DNA of 64,000 bases from an uncultured Shewanella sp. (lineage in GTDB: Bacteria > Pseudomonadota > Gammaproteobacteria > Enterobacterales > Shewanellaceae). Made by a program: the position numbers and the translations under genes. The notes under the pieces were generated by a model. That model did not search any database. It saw nothing but the letters and a program-made list of their open reading frames with translations, and had not been told where the DNA came from. Location: positions 1 through 64,000 of the forward strand of contig NZ_CANMWS010000002.1 of the NCBI RefSeq assembly GCF_947501665.1. Reading direction: 5' to 3'. Positions 17,712 to 27,422 of this stretch are shown one piece after another (positions within the stretch are counted from its first letter, which is position 1; every line of letters starts with the position of its first letter).

Positions 17712-19640
17712 TTATTCAATTACAGGATCAAGCCATTGTGTCCTGTCGATACGTGAACCAAAAAAAGTCGCTCCTGCTAATGTATGATGGCCATAATCAT
17801 AAAAATATTTTTGATAATTGTCACTCATCGCATAACAAAGACGGTTTATTGTATTACAGATATAATCCATCCTATTAAGCACAATCAATTCAGGATATCT
17901 TTTTTGTAGTTGAAATAATAATGTATCCGACTTTTTATGTAACTGTTTCCTTTCTCTATGGGTATATTGTTCAAAGTGTTTTTGATTTATTTTTAAAATA
18001 TCGTCAGTAGTAATATTATCAGCTCCCACTTTATCTAATAACAAATTAAACAAAAAATCTGCATAAGTTCTTCTACTAAACTCTTCGAATTCATAAATAT
18101 TTTTCACAAAAACAATCTTTTTATTATCCCGTAAAACTTGGCTTACTAGTGTATTAAATACGGGCAAATCACTGGGTTTGTACTGGGATATAAACATGAT
18201 GATATCAGCTAACTGATAATTCGGTGCCTGGTAAAATTCATGATTTATTGCATTTAACTCAGTACCAAAACGCGCAATTTGAAAACGTTCGTTTGACACT
18301 TGGCTATTTTTGAGAACATTATACATGTCCTTTGAATGAGAGTTACCGACAATTAATAATCGTTGCCGAGGATCGGTTAAATCAAACCATTGCGTATGGT
18401 CAACCTGATTATTGGTAACATCATAATCCTCATCTTGAGTACGCTCTTTTAGCCAATCCCATGATTGTAACTGTGGCCCCCTATTATCGGCGCGATACGC
18501 TTTCACAATAAGTTGTTTTTCTGGTGAAAAACGTCCATCAAAACTAAAGTAAACGCCTGTAACAATAAAGGTACTGCTTATTACAATAGCTGAAGAAAAA
18601 ATATTCTTTTGACTGAAAACCTTTTTATTCCTAAAAGGCATTTCGACAAAACGCCAACTTAAATAAGCAAGAAAAATAGATGCGAAACATAACCCCATCA
18701 TTAAACTAAAAGGCGGTTCAGTAAAGCTAAGGTATTTTGCAAAAGCAAATAAAGGCTGATGCCATAAATAAGCACTATAACTTATTAAACCTATACCAAC
18801 AAAAGCCTTTAAACTTAAAAAGGCATGGACGAATGTTCCTTTCTGAGCAAATAAAATAATTAATAAAGTGCCCAATGTTGGCACTAAAGTATATACACTT
18901 GGAAAAGGAACCGTTTCATCAAATGCAAAAATAGCATAAAAGACGAGTATCAATCCCAATGAACTCAATAAATTTTTAATGAATAGACTCACATTTAACG
19001 TGTTATATCGATAAAAAAAACAAGCAGCAAACACGCCTAAGATCAATTCCCACCCTCGTGTCGGCAGTAAATAGAAGGCAGCATTAGGCGCATTATAAGC
19101 TCCCCACTCGGCCAAAACGAGACTGATTATAAAAACTATCGATAATAACATTAAAATCCAACGTAAACCTAAATGCCAAGTCCACATTAAAAACAGTGGA
19201 AAAAGAATATAATATTGCTCTTCTACAGCTAAGCTCCAAGTATGTAATAAAGGCTTCAACTCTGCTGCAGTATCAAAATAATCGCTTTCTAACCAAAATA
19301 AAATATTTGATGAAAACGTAGAAACTGCCACAACACTTTGAAAGAAGTCTTGCAAGTCCATCGGCATAAACCATGCCCAAGCAAAGGGGGTACAGACTAG
19401 AATAACAAAAAATAAAGCGGGTAATATACGTCTAGCTCGACGCTCATAAAAGGTAATTAAACTGAAACGTCCTTCATTCAGCTCAGCAAGAATAATGCTG
19501 GTAATCAAATAACCGCTGATCACAAAAAAAACATCAACCCCAACAAAACCACCGCTGAACAATTGAAATCCAGCATGAAATAAAATAACTGGGATAACTG
19601 CAACAGCCCTTAATCCATCAATTTCAGCGCGATAGTTCAA
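17712..19640 (-). CDS. OafA-type acyltransferase with C-terminal SGNH-like domain
   Basis: The 642-aa inner-membrane protein has an acyltransferase-3 domain of about ten helices (residues about 5-365) followed by a periplasmic domain (about 380-640). The N terminus YRAEIDGLRAVAVIPVILFHAG carries the catalytic-region motif, and FFVISGYLIT and WSLAVEEQYYILFP are typical of the family. The C-terminal domain has a GNSHSKDM block as in SGNH proteins. Such enzymes add acetyl or other acyl groups to surface sugars. It is convergent with tagD and stands alone on the minus strand inside the polysaccharide locus. Confidence 0.88.
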   Translation of the reverse strand: MNYRAEIDGLRAVAVIPVILFHAGFQLFSGGFVGVDVFFVISGYLITSIILAELNEGRFSLITFYERRARRILPALFFVILVCTPFAWAWFMPMDLQDFFQSVVAVSTFSSNILFWLESDYFDTAAELKPLLHTWSLAVEEQYYILFPLFLMWTWHLGLRWILMLLSIVFIISLVLAEWGAYNAPNAAFYLLPTRGWELILGVFAACFFYRYNTLNVSLFIKNLLSSLGLILVFYAIFAFDETVPFPSVYTLVPTLGTLLIILFAQKGTFVHAFLSLKAFVGIGLISYSAYLWHQPLFAFAKYLSFTEPPFSLMMGLCFASIFLAYLSWRFVEMPFRNKKVFSQKNIFSSAIVISSTFIVTGVYFSFDGRFSPEKQLIVKAYRADNRGPQLQSWDWLKERTQDEDYDVTNNQVDHTQWFDLTDPRQRLLIVGNSHSKDMYNVLKNSQVSNERFQIARFGTELNAINHEFYQAPNYQLADIIMFISQYKPSDLPVFNTLVSQVLRDNKKIVFVKNIYEFEEFSRRTYADFLFNLLLDKVGADNITTDDILKINQKHFEQYTHRERKQLHKKSDTLLFQLQKRYPELIVLNRMDYICNTINRLCYAMSDNYQKYFYDYGHHTLAGATFFGSRIDRTQWLDPVIE

Positions 19641-19837
19641 TATCCATTACTCTATTAATATTTTTTATCCATCAAACAATAAAAAATAGAATGTCACAAA
19701 CAGGCGTCCTAATCATGAGTATAAGCAACTTTCTTACTGTTCGCGAATACTTGAAAATCCCCCGTCAAAAAGATAAAAAACAAATCAACAAAATAATTGC
19801 TATTGTTATGTAAGGTCAGAAGGTTAATGGTAGAAAA

Positions 19838-21037
19838 ATGAGCTCGAGTGAAGTGGTTCCTGAGTTTAAACATATTTCCATTCTCATTGCTGAAGATTCA
19901 AATACTCAGCGGTATATTCTCAAGCAATTATTAACCTCCATGGGACTGGATATAAGCAGTTGTGCTAATGGTCAAGACGCTTTATCAATGTTCAAAAAGT
20001 CACCTACAGACATCGTTATTACAGATTGGCATATGCCACTGATCGCCGGCCCCGAATTATGCCAAACATTAAAACAATTACCAAATATTCCTTACATCAT
20101 CATGTTAACAAGCAATGTTGAAGATGAACATAAAGTCACAGGTATAGAATCTGGCGCAGATGATTATATGGCTAAGCCTTACCGTGCCAATATATTAAAA
20201 GTAAAAATTTTAGCTGCCGTTAGGCTAATTAAAATGCAAAAGCAATTAGAAAATAAAAATAAGCAGCTACACAGACTATTAAAAAAAGAGCAATCTTACC
20301 TGAAACAAATTCAACAAGACTTAGACAGTGCTGCTCGTTTACAACAAGCATTATTACCTCAGTCTCCACAGTTAAATGATGAATGGGAAATCGCCACCCA
20401 TTTTCAACCAGCAAGTGATCTTGCAGGAGACATTTTTCAATGCATGAATATTGACGATTCTCATATTGGCTTCTATCTCCTCGATGTCACAGGCCATGGG
20501 GTCGCAGCTGCCATGCAAAGCTTTACTTTAGCCCAAAGACTTGCCAGTGACCGTTGTCCATGGGAACAACTTGATCCTGCTCTCATCGTCAATGAGCTCA
20601 ATCAAGAATTTGAAGATCCTGAATCCATGGGAAGGTTTGCCACATTAATTCTTGGTATTTTAAATACCACAACCAGTCAAGTAAAGGTCACCAATGCAGG
20701 TCATCCCGATGCCATTATTATTGATGGCGATAACACGCGACTTATGAGTGTCAAAAGCCAGCTCCCCATTGGGGTGAGCAAAGATAATCAATATCAATAC
20801 CAAGAGGTTTACTTAGAGAGGAAGCAAAAATTATTCATTTATTCAGATGGCCTATACGAATGTGTTCATCCCACTTTCGGTATGTTTGGACAAGAACGTT
20901 TATGCCAATTATGTTCCTCAGCCAGTGAATTGTCAGCCAAGCTCATGCTCCATCATATCAATCATGCCACCACTCTCTGGCAAGAAAATGACTTACAAGA
21001 TGATATTTCAATGATGATACTTTGCCCAAAGTATTAA
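19838..21037 (+). CDS. Response regulator with PP2C phosphatase output (RsbU/HsbR type)
   Basis: The 399-aa protein has a receiver domain (12-130, acceptor Asp63 in ITDWHMPL), a coiled-coil linker (about 130-170) and a PP2C-type serine phosphatase domain (about 185-397). Metal-binding residues are kept in LAGDIF and LLDVTGHG, and the end is DDISMMIL. It should dephosphorylate the STAS protein encoded two genes downstream when phosphorylated. The architecture matches Pseudomonas HsbR, and the module resembles the C-terminal parts of SypE. It opens the main polysaccharide operon. Confidence 0.9.
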   Translation: MSSSEVVPEFKHISILIAEDSNTQRYILKQLLTSMGLDISSCANGQDALSMFKKSPTDIVITDWHMPLIAGPELCQTLKQLPNIPYIIMLTSNVEDEHKVTGIESGADDYMAKPYRANILKVKILAAVRLIKMQKQLENKNKQLHRLLKKEQSYLKQIQQDLDSAARLQQALLPQSPQLNDEWEIATHFQPASDLAGDIFQCMNIDDSHIGFYLLDVTGHGVAAAMQSFTLAQRLASDRCPWEQLDPALIVNELNQEFEDPESMGRFATLILGILNTTTSQVKVTNAGHPDAIIIDGDNTRLMSVKSQLPIGVSKDNQYQYQEVYLERKQKLFIYSDGLYECVHPTFGMFGQERLCQLCSSASELSAKLMLHHINHATTLWQENDLQDDISMMILCPKY

Positions 21038-21053
21038 TAAAAAAGGAATGGTT

Positions 21054-21443
21054 ATGTTAAATTTTCAAATCAACTTAGATAAATCTAACATCAATCAAAG
21101 TAAAGTCTGTAATGACGTCGATAATTTTTTAAAATCACACATAACCCAGCAACAACGATTTAAGGTTATCACCTGCATCATGGAAGTATTAGCCAACCTT
21201 ATAATGCATACTGATGATAGTCTTAATAAAGTCATTATTATTATTCATTGCGATATTGATAATATTGTCATTGATATACTCGATGATGCTAATTTTACTT
21301 TGCTAAAAGCCCCCGATGATTGCCCAGAAGCTGATCAACTTTCAGGAAGGGGCCTATGGATCTTAGAACAATGGATGGATGAAGTGAGTTTTCAACCAAC
21401 GGTTTCCGGTACTCACCTCAGACTATCCCTTAAAAAAGAATAG
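21054..21443 (+). CDS. RsbW-like serine kinase / anti-sigma-type ATPase
   Basis: The 129-aa protein is a single GHKL ATPase domain. The N-box is EVLANLIMHTDD and the G-box LSGRGLWILEQWMDEV. It should phosphorylate the STAS protein encoded next and bind it in the unphosphorylated state. The ATG at 21054 is chosen because AGGA lies 6 bases before it; the ATG at 21048 is too close to the ribosome-binding site. It sits between the phosphatase and STAS genes, completing a partner-switching trio. No sigma factor is encoded nearby, so the final target is unknown. Confidence 0.8.
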   Translation: MLNFQINLDKSNINQSKVCNDVDNFLKSHITQQQRFKVITCIMEVLANLIMHTDDSLNKVIIIIHCDIDNIVIDILDDANFTLLKAPDDCPEADQLSGRGLWILEQWMDEVSFQPTVSGTHLRLSLKKE

Positions 21444-21658
21444 AATGGCTAAAATTGATATCAATAATACTCTCAACTAAAAATAAATACCGCATTGTGA
21501 TAAATACTAACTATATTTAAATATTATAAATACCCTTGAATGTCATCATCTTATTAGCATTCTTCAAGGAGGTGTAATAACTATCTCTATCTGGATTATT
21601 AATAACCATTTTCATTAAAAATAACGAAATTGATAAGATTAAAGCATAAGGAATGCAC

Positions 21659-22021
21659 ATGAAATTCACGCCATTAAAACAAGCAAACGCTTGCCTTATC
21701 ACACTACCAAAAGAAATGCTCATGACAGAAACACCAACACTAAGAGCTGCTATCCTAAAACAGATCAGCTCTGGCGTCACTCGACTCATCATGGACTTAC
21801 ATCAAGTAGAATTTATTGATTCAAGTGGCCTCTCAGTCCTCATATCCGCAATGAAAAAAGCCAATCAAGAAGGAGGAGAAGTCGTATTACTGTCCCCATC
21901 TGATGGTGTAAGAGCATTAATTGAACTCACACGCTTGCATCAAGTATTCCACATTTATGAAAGCCAGCCTGCGGCCATAGACTATATTTGTGGTCCATTA
22001 TCGGCCATCAAAGATCAGTGA
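21659..22021 (+). CDS. STAS-domain anti-sigma-factor antagonist (RsbV/SypA type)
   Basis: The 120-aa protein is a single STAS domain. The phosphorylatable serine lies in VEFIDSSGLSVLISAMKKA (Ser55-56 from the chosen start). The ATG at 21659 has AAGGA 6 bases upstream; the ATG at 21653 overlaps that site. In Vibrio fischeri the similar SypA is the switch that allows or blocks syp-dependent biofilm, controlled by the kinase/phosphatase SypE. Here it lies 10 bases before the Wza-like gene, in the same operon. Confidence 0.88.
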   Translation: MKFTPLKQANACLITLPKEMLMTETPTLRAAILKQISSGVTRLIMDLHQVEFIDSSGLSVLISAMKKANQEGGEVVLLSPSDGVRALIELTRLHQVFHIYESQPAAIDYICGPLSAIKDQ

Positions 22022-22031
22022 ATAGTTCTCT

Positions 22032-23312
22032 ATGAGTGCTTTTTCATATAATCGCTTTATAAAGAAGAATTTGTTGATACGGCTATGTGTTGCCTTTATC
22101 ACACTCTTGATTTTCACCTCATGCGTTACCCCACATACACCTCACATGGAAGAAATTTGTAGCCCTTATATTAAAGATAATGATGTGAATATGTTTCAGT
22201 GCCATTTCTATCCAGATAATATGCCCTATTTAAGAAATGCGCACCTACAATCAGAATCCAACCAATTAGTTTACCAACACAATCAACAGCGCAATTTATC
22301 CAACAGTCATCAGCCTCCATTGCCTCTCAAACATATTCTCTCTACGGGGGATAGACTCGATATAAAAATACTCAACGGAGAAGAATTTGCAGCAAAAGTT
22401 GAAATCGATACCAATGGATATATCTATCTGCCTTTTTTAGATCCCATTTATGCCTACGGGAAAGATATCAAACAATTAAAAAGAGACATTAAAAAGGTGT
22501 TAATTGATGAAAAACTCATGCATGCCAACAATATTAGGATCAGCATCAACCCATTATTATGGGCACCTATCGAAGTCACCGTTTCTGGAGCCGTGTTTGA
22601 ACCTGGTCAACATCAGATAAACAGTCGTTCAGAGCTTGATATTATTGATGATGCCAGTGTGCACACAGGGGATCATGCATCAAGACGTAGCATTGCTCAG
22701 GCACTTAAATCATCCGGTGGAGTAAGCCCCAATGCCGATGTGAGTCAGGTAACCGTCACTCGAGGCTACCATACCTATTACTTTGATTTATCGGGTGTCA
22801 TAACAGGCTCTCCGGTGCCATATTTTCCCCTCATCAAACACGACCATGTTCACGTCCCTGAACGTTATTATTTTGATGAAGATCTCGTTCGTCCTTCACA
22901 AATCACTGTACCTGGCATTCGTGTCTTTATTTCTAACCTGACTGTCCCCGCCACCAGTAATTCTCAATCAGCACTGGACACACAAGCTACTCGTTTTCCT
23001 TACGGTATAAGGCTATTAGGTGCGGCCATTGCCGGTAACTGCGTTGGTGGCGCTCAATCAACCAATGCCTCTCGATATATTCTTTTAACAACCAAGAATC
23101 CATTAACTCAAGAAATTGATGTTATTGAGCGTGCGATTGATACATTAATCACCCATGCTTGGGTGCCGGGCATGAATCCCGTTTTACTCCCCAGTGATGG
23201 TATTGCTTGTTATGACTCTCGCGTCACCAACTTTAGAGAAATAGTGCGCACTATCACAGAAGTCATTATCCCTGCCACATTGCTCGACTGGATAGGGAAT
23301 CAAACGAAATGA
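22032..23312 (+). CDS. Wza-like polysaccharide export lipoprotein
   Basis: The 426-aa protein has a signal peptide ending in a lipobox (LIFTSC, Cys at about residue 31), so it is an outer-membrane lipoprotein. The polysaccharide export domain begins at about 105 (STGDRLDIKILNGEEFAAKVEIDTNGYIYLP) and is followed by soluble ligand-binding beta-grasp repeats (TVSGAVFEPGQH). It should form the channel that takes the polymer across the periplasm and outer membrane. It overlaps the Wzz-like gene by four bases. Confidence 0.87.
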   Translation: MSAFSYNRFIKKNLLIRLCVAFITLLIFTSCVTPHTPHMEEICSPYIKDNDVNMFQCHFYPDNMPYLRNAHLQSESNQLVYQHNQQRNLSNSHQPPLPLKHILSTGDRLDIKILNGEEFAAKVEIDTNGYIYLPFLDPIYAYGKDIKQLKRDIKKVLIDEKLMHANNIRISINPLLWAPIEVTVSGAVFEPGQHQINSRSELDIIDDASVHTGDHASRRSIAQALKSSGGVSPNADVSQVTVTRGYHTYYFDLSGVITGSPVPYFPLIKHDHVHVPERYYFDEDLVRPSQITVPGIRVFISNLTVPATSNSQSALDTQATRFPYGIRLLGAAIAGNCVGGAQSTNASRYILLTTKNPLTQEIDVIERAIDTLITHAWVPGMNPVLLPSDGIACYDSRVTNFREIVRTITEVIIPATLLDWIGNQTK

Positions 23313-24730
23313 CACAAAAAAAAACGCAACATAAATCTCGTACATTTCTCTGGTTAAAAAATGCCATAGTTAATGGCAGTAACATGTCCAGTAAACATCG
23401 TCGGCAAGTGTATATTCAAACGGCAACAGCAGCATTAGTCTGTGTATGGATTATTGTCATTGCTGTGATTATTTTTACGCCAACGGCATATGTGAGTAAA
23501 TGGACACTCATTTTACCCGGCCCAGGAGCTGGCGCCAATGTCAACCTTGAAAGTGTGGGGCAAGCAAGTAGCTCTTCCAGTTCCCCCTACTCCAACTCTG
23601 CTATCGATCCCAGAGAGAACTATAAAGCCATTGCCAGTACGAATACCATCTTAATCGACGCTGCTAAACGATTGAATTTACCAGCCTCTGAAGTAGGGAA
23701 ACCCAAACAGAAATTACCCAGCCAAACAGGCATTATGCAATTTAGTATCAAAGCGTCTAACGGAAAACTGGCCCAAGAAAAAGCGTGGGCGCACTACCAT
23801 AGTTTACAAGCCCTGCTCAGTCTATTGAGAACAGATGAAGTCAAACAAAGAGAAAACAGCATTAAAGTCGGTATGGAAGGCTTTGTCACTAAAGTCGGAG
23901 ACAGTCATGAAAAAATTCTCGATTTTCAATCTCAAACAGGCATGATATCGACTGAGCAATTTAAAGAGCTGGCCTTAACGGTCGAAAAATTGCGCCACTC
24001 TCGCGTCAATATGGAAGCCAAACTGGTGGGGGTTGATGCCAGTATTAAAACATTAGAGCAACACTTATCATTAACAACTCTGCAAGCTTCTGATCTATTA
24101 AAGCTTAAAAACGATCAGCTTTATAGACAATTACTCATTAATTATGCTCAATCAACTGCCATGGTCGCGGAACTTGAAGGGCGTCACGGACAACAACACC
24201 CTAAACTCATTAATCAACTTAATAAACAAGCTTCTTTATTATTAGCCATGAAAAAACGCAGTCAATCGTTAATTGGCTATCAAGATGAGCGATTCATGTT
24301 AATGCTATCAGCAGATAATGCCGATGGAAGAGGTATATTAATTCAAGAATTGCTCAGCCTAACAACAGAAGCCGAAGGATTACGCAATGAACTCAATTCA
24401 CTATCACAACAAATTATTGATTGGGATAATAAATTAATCGACAATAATGATGAAATAGCCAAATTAAATGATCTCAAAAGAGAGTATCAAGTCGCCACCG
24501 CCGTTTTTACCTCAGCACTGGCTAAAATGGATGTGGGTAAAGCTGATATCTATTCAGCTTACCCACTAATACAATTATTAGAACCCCCCAGCTTACCTTA
24601 CCAACCCGATAAGCTTTATACCTTGCTTGCCCTTGTTGGAGGAATTGCAGCAAGCCTAAGCATATTAATTGGACTTGCTTTGTTATGGATTCGAAAACCT
24701 ATACTCCAGAAAATTCTGACGAGCGATTAG
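23309..24730 (+). CDS. Wzz/GumC-like chain-length co-polymerase
   Basis: The 473-aa inner-membrane protein has one helix near the N terminus (about 44-66) and one near the C terminus (about 443-465), with a long periplasmic coiled-coil part between them. This is the polysaccharide co-polymerase layout. A proline-containing segment (LLEPPSLPYQPDKLYT) precedes the last helix, as in Wzz and Wzc. No tyrosine-kinase domain is fused or encoded in the window. It should set chain length and connect the Wzy polymerase to the Wza channel. Confidence 0.82.
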   Translation: MTQKKTQHKSRTFLWLKNAIVNGSNMSSKHRRQVYIQTATAALVCVWIIVIAVIIFTPTAYVSKWTLILPGPGAGANVNLESVGQASSSSSSPYSNSAIDPRENYKAIASTNTILIDAAKRLNLPASEVGKPKQKLPSQTGIMQFSIKASNGKLAQEKAWAHYHSLQALLSLLRTDEVKQRENSIKVGMEGFVTKVGDSHEKILDFQSQTGMISTEQFKELALTVEKLRHSRVNMEAKLVGVDASIKTLEQHLSLTTLQASDLLKLKNDQLYRQLLINYAQSTAMVAELEGRHGQQHPKLINQLNKQASLLLAMKKRSQSLIGYQDERFMLMLSADNADGRGILIQELLSLTTEAEGLRNELNSLSQQIIDWDNKLIDNNDEIAKLNDLKREYQVATAVFTSALAKMDVGKADIYSAYPLIQLLEPPSLPYQPDKLYTLLALVGGIAASLSILIGLALLWIRKPILQKILTSD

Positions 24731-25953
24731 TTTGGTACAGTCTCACCTGGACTTATGCATTTTGGCTGTTAGGTGCCATGTACTTTGTGGCGCCTATCAT
24801 AGGCTGGATCCTTTTTTTAAGGATGTTAAAACGCATCATACTGGATAAAAAAAATTTCAGTTTTAGTTTTGCTAATCAATGTTGGTGCTTTGGCATGTTG
24901 GTCATGTTACTCGCACTTGTCATCGGTCATTTAGACTTCCAATTAGGCATACTCAAACTCATAAAATCAAGTATTGGATGGGCAAAAGGGTGGGCCTTAA
25001 TTGCCTTATTCCCACTCATTGGCTCGCTCAACATCAGGCCTCATATTCTCTATCGGGCAACTTGCATTGTTTGTAAACACACTCTCATTGTGATGCCATT
25101 TTTCTTTATCGCATGGAAATTAAATTTGCCCGCTCATTTATACACATCCCCATTACGTTTTTTAGGTGGTTCAGGACCAGAGTATTTCAGCGTAACTTTG
25201 TATGAAATCGACCCTGGCAGTGGTACTCCTAGATGGCGACTGTTTACCCCTTGGGCACCTGCATTAGGCATGCTGGCAAATATGTTTTATATTTTCGCCA
25301 CACAAGAAAAAAACCTTCGCTATCGATGGTATGGTTATGTGGGCAGCTTAGTAATGATCTTAGTCTCCCAATCTCGGCTCGCCTTAGCTTGCTATTTAAT
25401 TTTAATGGCCTACTTTTGTGTCATTCGTTGGTATAAATCGCCCTATTTATACTTTATTGCCAGCCCTGTAGTCCTATTATTGGGTATATTTGGAGTGCAA
25501 TTTATCGATAAAATTGAACAAACATTAGGTGCAATAAAAGCTGCAAGAGCAGGATCAACACGAGTCAGGAAACATCTGGGGGATATCGCTGTCCAACGCT
25601 GGTATAACGAAGCCTTCACTTGGGGACACGGTATCGTAGAGAAAGGTCCACATTTAGTTGAATATATGCCCATAGGCACTCATCATACTTGGTATGGACT
25701 GCTTTTTGTCAAAGGCATCGTTGGGGCTATTTCACTCGCTATCCCTTTCTTGGTGAGTTTTGGTATTCTTATTCGCTATATTCACCAATCAAGCACAATC
25801 CAAGTCGCTTTAGCTTTTCTCGTCCAGCTCTTTCTATATACTTTTGGAGAGAACTTAGAAACTTTAGCTTACCTATACTGGCCAGGGTTGATAATATTGG
25901 GCGTCGCCTTTAAAGAAATAGAGCACAACAAAAGTAAAACACATCACCCATAG
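24685..25953 (+). CDS. Wzy-like polymerase / O-antigen ligase-type membrane protein
   Basis: The 422-aa protein has about ten to twelve membrane helices and a large periplasmic loop. It carries the histidine motif ending THHTWYGLLFVKGIVG, which is typical of O-antigen ligase/polymerase proteins (HNxxL region). It most likely polymerises the flipped repeat units; ligase activity cannot be excluded. The ATG at 24685 overlaps the Wzz-like gene by 46 bases, and a later start is possible because the first 15 residues are hydrophilic. Confidence 0.75.
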   Translation: MDSKTYTPENSDERLVWYSLTWTYAFWLLGAMYFVAPIIGWILFLRMLKRIILDKKNFSFSFANQCWCFGMLVMLLALVIGHLDFQLGILKLIKSSIGWAKGWALIALFPLIGSLNIRPHILYRATCIVCKHTLIVMPFFFIAWKLNLPAHLYTSPLRFLGGSGPEYFSVTLYEIDPGSGTPRWRLFTPWAPALGMLANMFYIFATQEKNLRYRWYGYVGSLVMILVSQSRLALACYLILMAYFCVIRWYKSPYLYFIASPVVLLLGIFGVQFIDKIEQTLGAIKAARAGSTRVRKHLGDIAVQRWYNEAFTWGHGIVEKGPHLVEYMPIGTHHTWYGLLFVKGIVGAISLAIPFLVSFGILIRYIHQSSTIQVALAFLVQLFLYTFGENLETLAYLYWPGLIILGVAFKEIEHNKSKTHHP

Positions 25954-26063
25954 GCAAAGTCTGCCTCCTCAACATTTTCCTGATCACCAAAAAATAAGAA
26001 AAAAATTTTATCACCTATACTTAAGTGTATTGAACTGTATTCCCCCATTTTAGAGGTAAAGGA

Positions 26064-27422
26064 ATGCCTAGCTGGTTTAAATGGCCACTCTCTTTGCAAT
26101 CAAGTAGTCATCACGTACTTGGTAAAAGCCTTTTTTGGCTCGGTTCTGCACAAATAATGGGCCGAATTGTTAGGCTTATTTCAAGTATCATTATTGCCCG
26201 CTTATTAACCCCCGAGAATTTTGGTGAAATCGCCATTATATTAACCAGCTTTGAATTAATCAGTACACCACTAAGGCGCCTAACCACTGCGGCTTTAGTT
26301 AAAATGGATGAAAGCAGTTTTGTCAAAGCATTGCCAGAAGCCAATAAAATTAATTGGGTTGCCAGCATACTCGCCTTCATCATCATGTGTTTACTGAGCA
26401 TCATACTGGCACAGTTCTATCAAAATAATCATATTATTTTGCCAATGATATTAATGGCTAGCAGCTATTTAATCCTGCCTTTTGGCATGCTTTATGTTGC
26501 GTTAAATTTACGCCAAAATCGCATGAGGATTGTCGGTCGAGCTGTCCTTTGGCAAACGATGATGGATGGAATACTGACCACAATATTGGCGTTAATTGGA
26601 CTAGGCATTTGGGCAATTATCATTCCCAAAGTGATTGTGACTTTTGTTTGGCTTGGTATTCACCGGTACCAGAATTCACTGCCATTGAACAAAACAAAAA
26701 TAATAAGCGAAATATCCACTCAGCCCTCAACTCAAACACCATCTTCCTCTTTCAATCCAAAATGTCACTATTCTTACCAAGCAATATTAAAATTTGGTAT
26801 TCCTGTCGGCTTAAGTGATATCACGCTCGCCTTTAGACAAAATATAGATTACTTATTGGTAGGCTATTTCTTAGGGATTGAAGCGTTAGGAATTTATTTC
26901 TTTGCTTTCAACGCCAGCTTAGGGATCAGTCTTGGCATAATACAAAGTTACGGCACAGCACTCTATTCTCATCTTTGTCAGCCGAGTCAAGAGAGTTTAC
27001 AACAAAAATTTAGGCATTCATTAAAATTTATTATGATGTTAACAATTCCACTCATCACCCTACAAACCCTCTTATCACCTTGGTATTTACCACTCATTTA
27101 TGGTGAGAAATGGTTAACTGCTGGTGCTTTACCTATCTTCATACTACTATGTCTGAGTGGGTTGGTCAGGCCTTTAGGTGAAGCTGCAAGCCAATACTTG
27201 CTCAGTAACCATCAAGCGCAATTAAACCTCAAAGCCAATATCGTTTTGACCTTGTTACTCATTGCGTGCATTAGTCTCGCCAGTATATGGGGGCTACAGG
27301 CTGTCGCTTTAGCCAGTTTACTATGCTATTTCATAACATTACCTGCGTTCACTTATTTTCTACTTAAACAAAAAGATCAGCACACGAGTCACATGGGAAA
27401 GGAGCTCCCTAATGATGCCTAA
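26064..27422 (+). CDS. Wzx-like polysaccharide flippase
   Basis: The 452-aa inner-membrane protein has about 12-14 helices and the N-terminal pattern of the lipopolysaccharide flippase family (SLFWLGSAQIMGRIVRLISSIIIARLLTPENFGEIA). It should move undecaprenyl-linked repeat units across the inner membrane. A ribosome-binding site (AGGTAAAGGA) is directly upstream. It overlaps the next glycosyltransferase gene by 11 bases. Confidence 0.87.
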   Translation: MPSWFKWPLSLQSSSHHVLGKSLFWLGSAQIMGRIVRLISSIIIARLLTPENFGEIAIILTSFELISTPLRRLTTAALVKMDESSFVKALPEANKINWVASILAFIIMCLLSIILAQFYQNNHIILPMILMASSYLILPFGMLYVALNLRQNRMRIVGRAVLWQTMMDGILTTILALIGLGIWAIIIPKVIVTFVWLGIHRYQNSLPLNKTKIISEISTQPSTQTPSSSFNPKCHYSYQAILKFGIPVGLSDITLAFRQNIDYLLVGYFLGIEALGIYFFAFNASLGISLGIIQSYGTALYSHLCQPSQESLQQKFRHSLKFIMMLTIPLITLQTLLSPWYLPLIYGEKWLTAGALPIFILLCLSGLVRPLGEAASQYLLSNHQAQLNLKANIVLTLLLIACISLASIWGLQAVALASLLCYFITLPAFTYFLLKQKDQHTSHMGKELPNDA

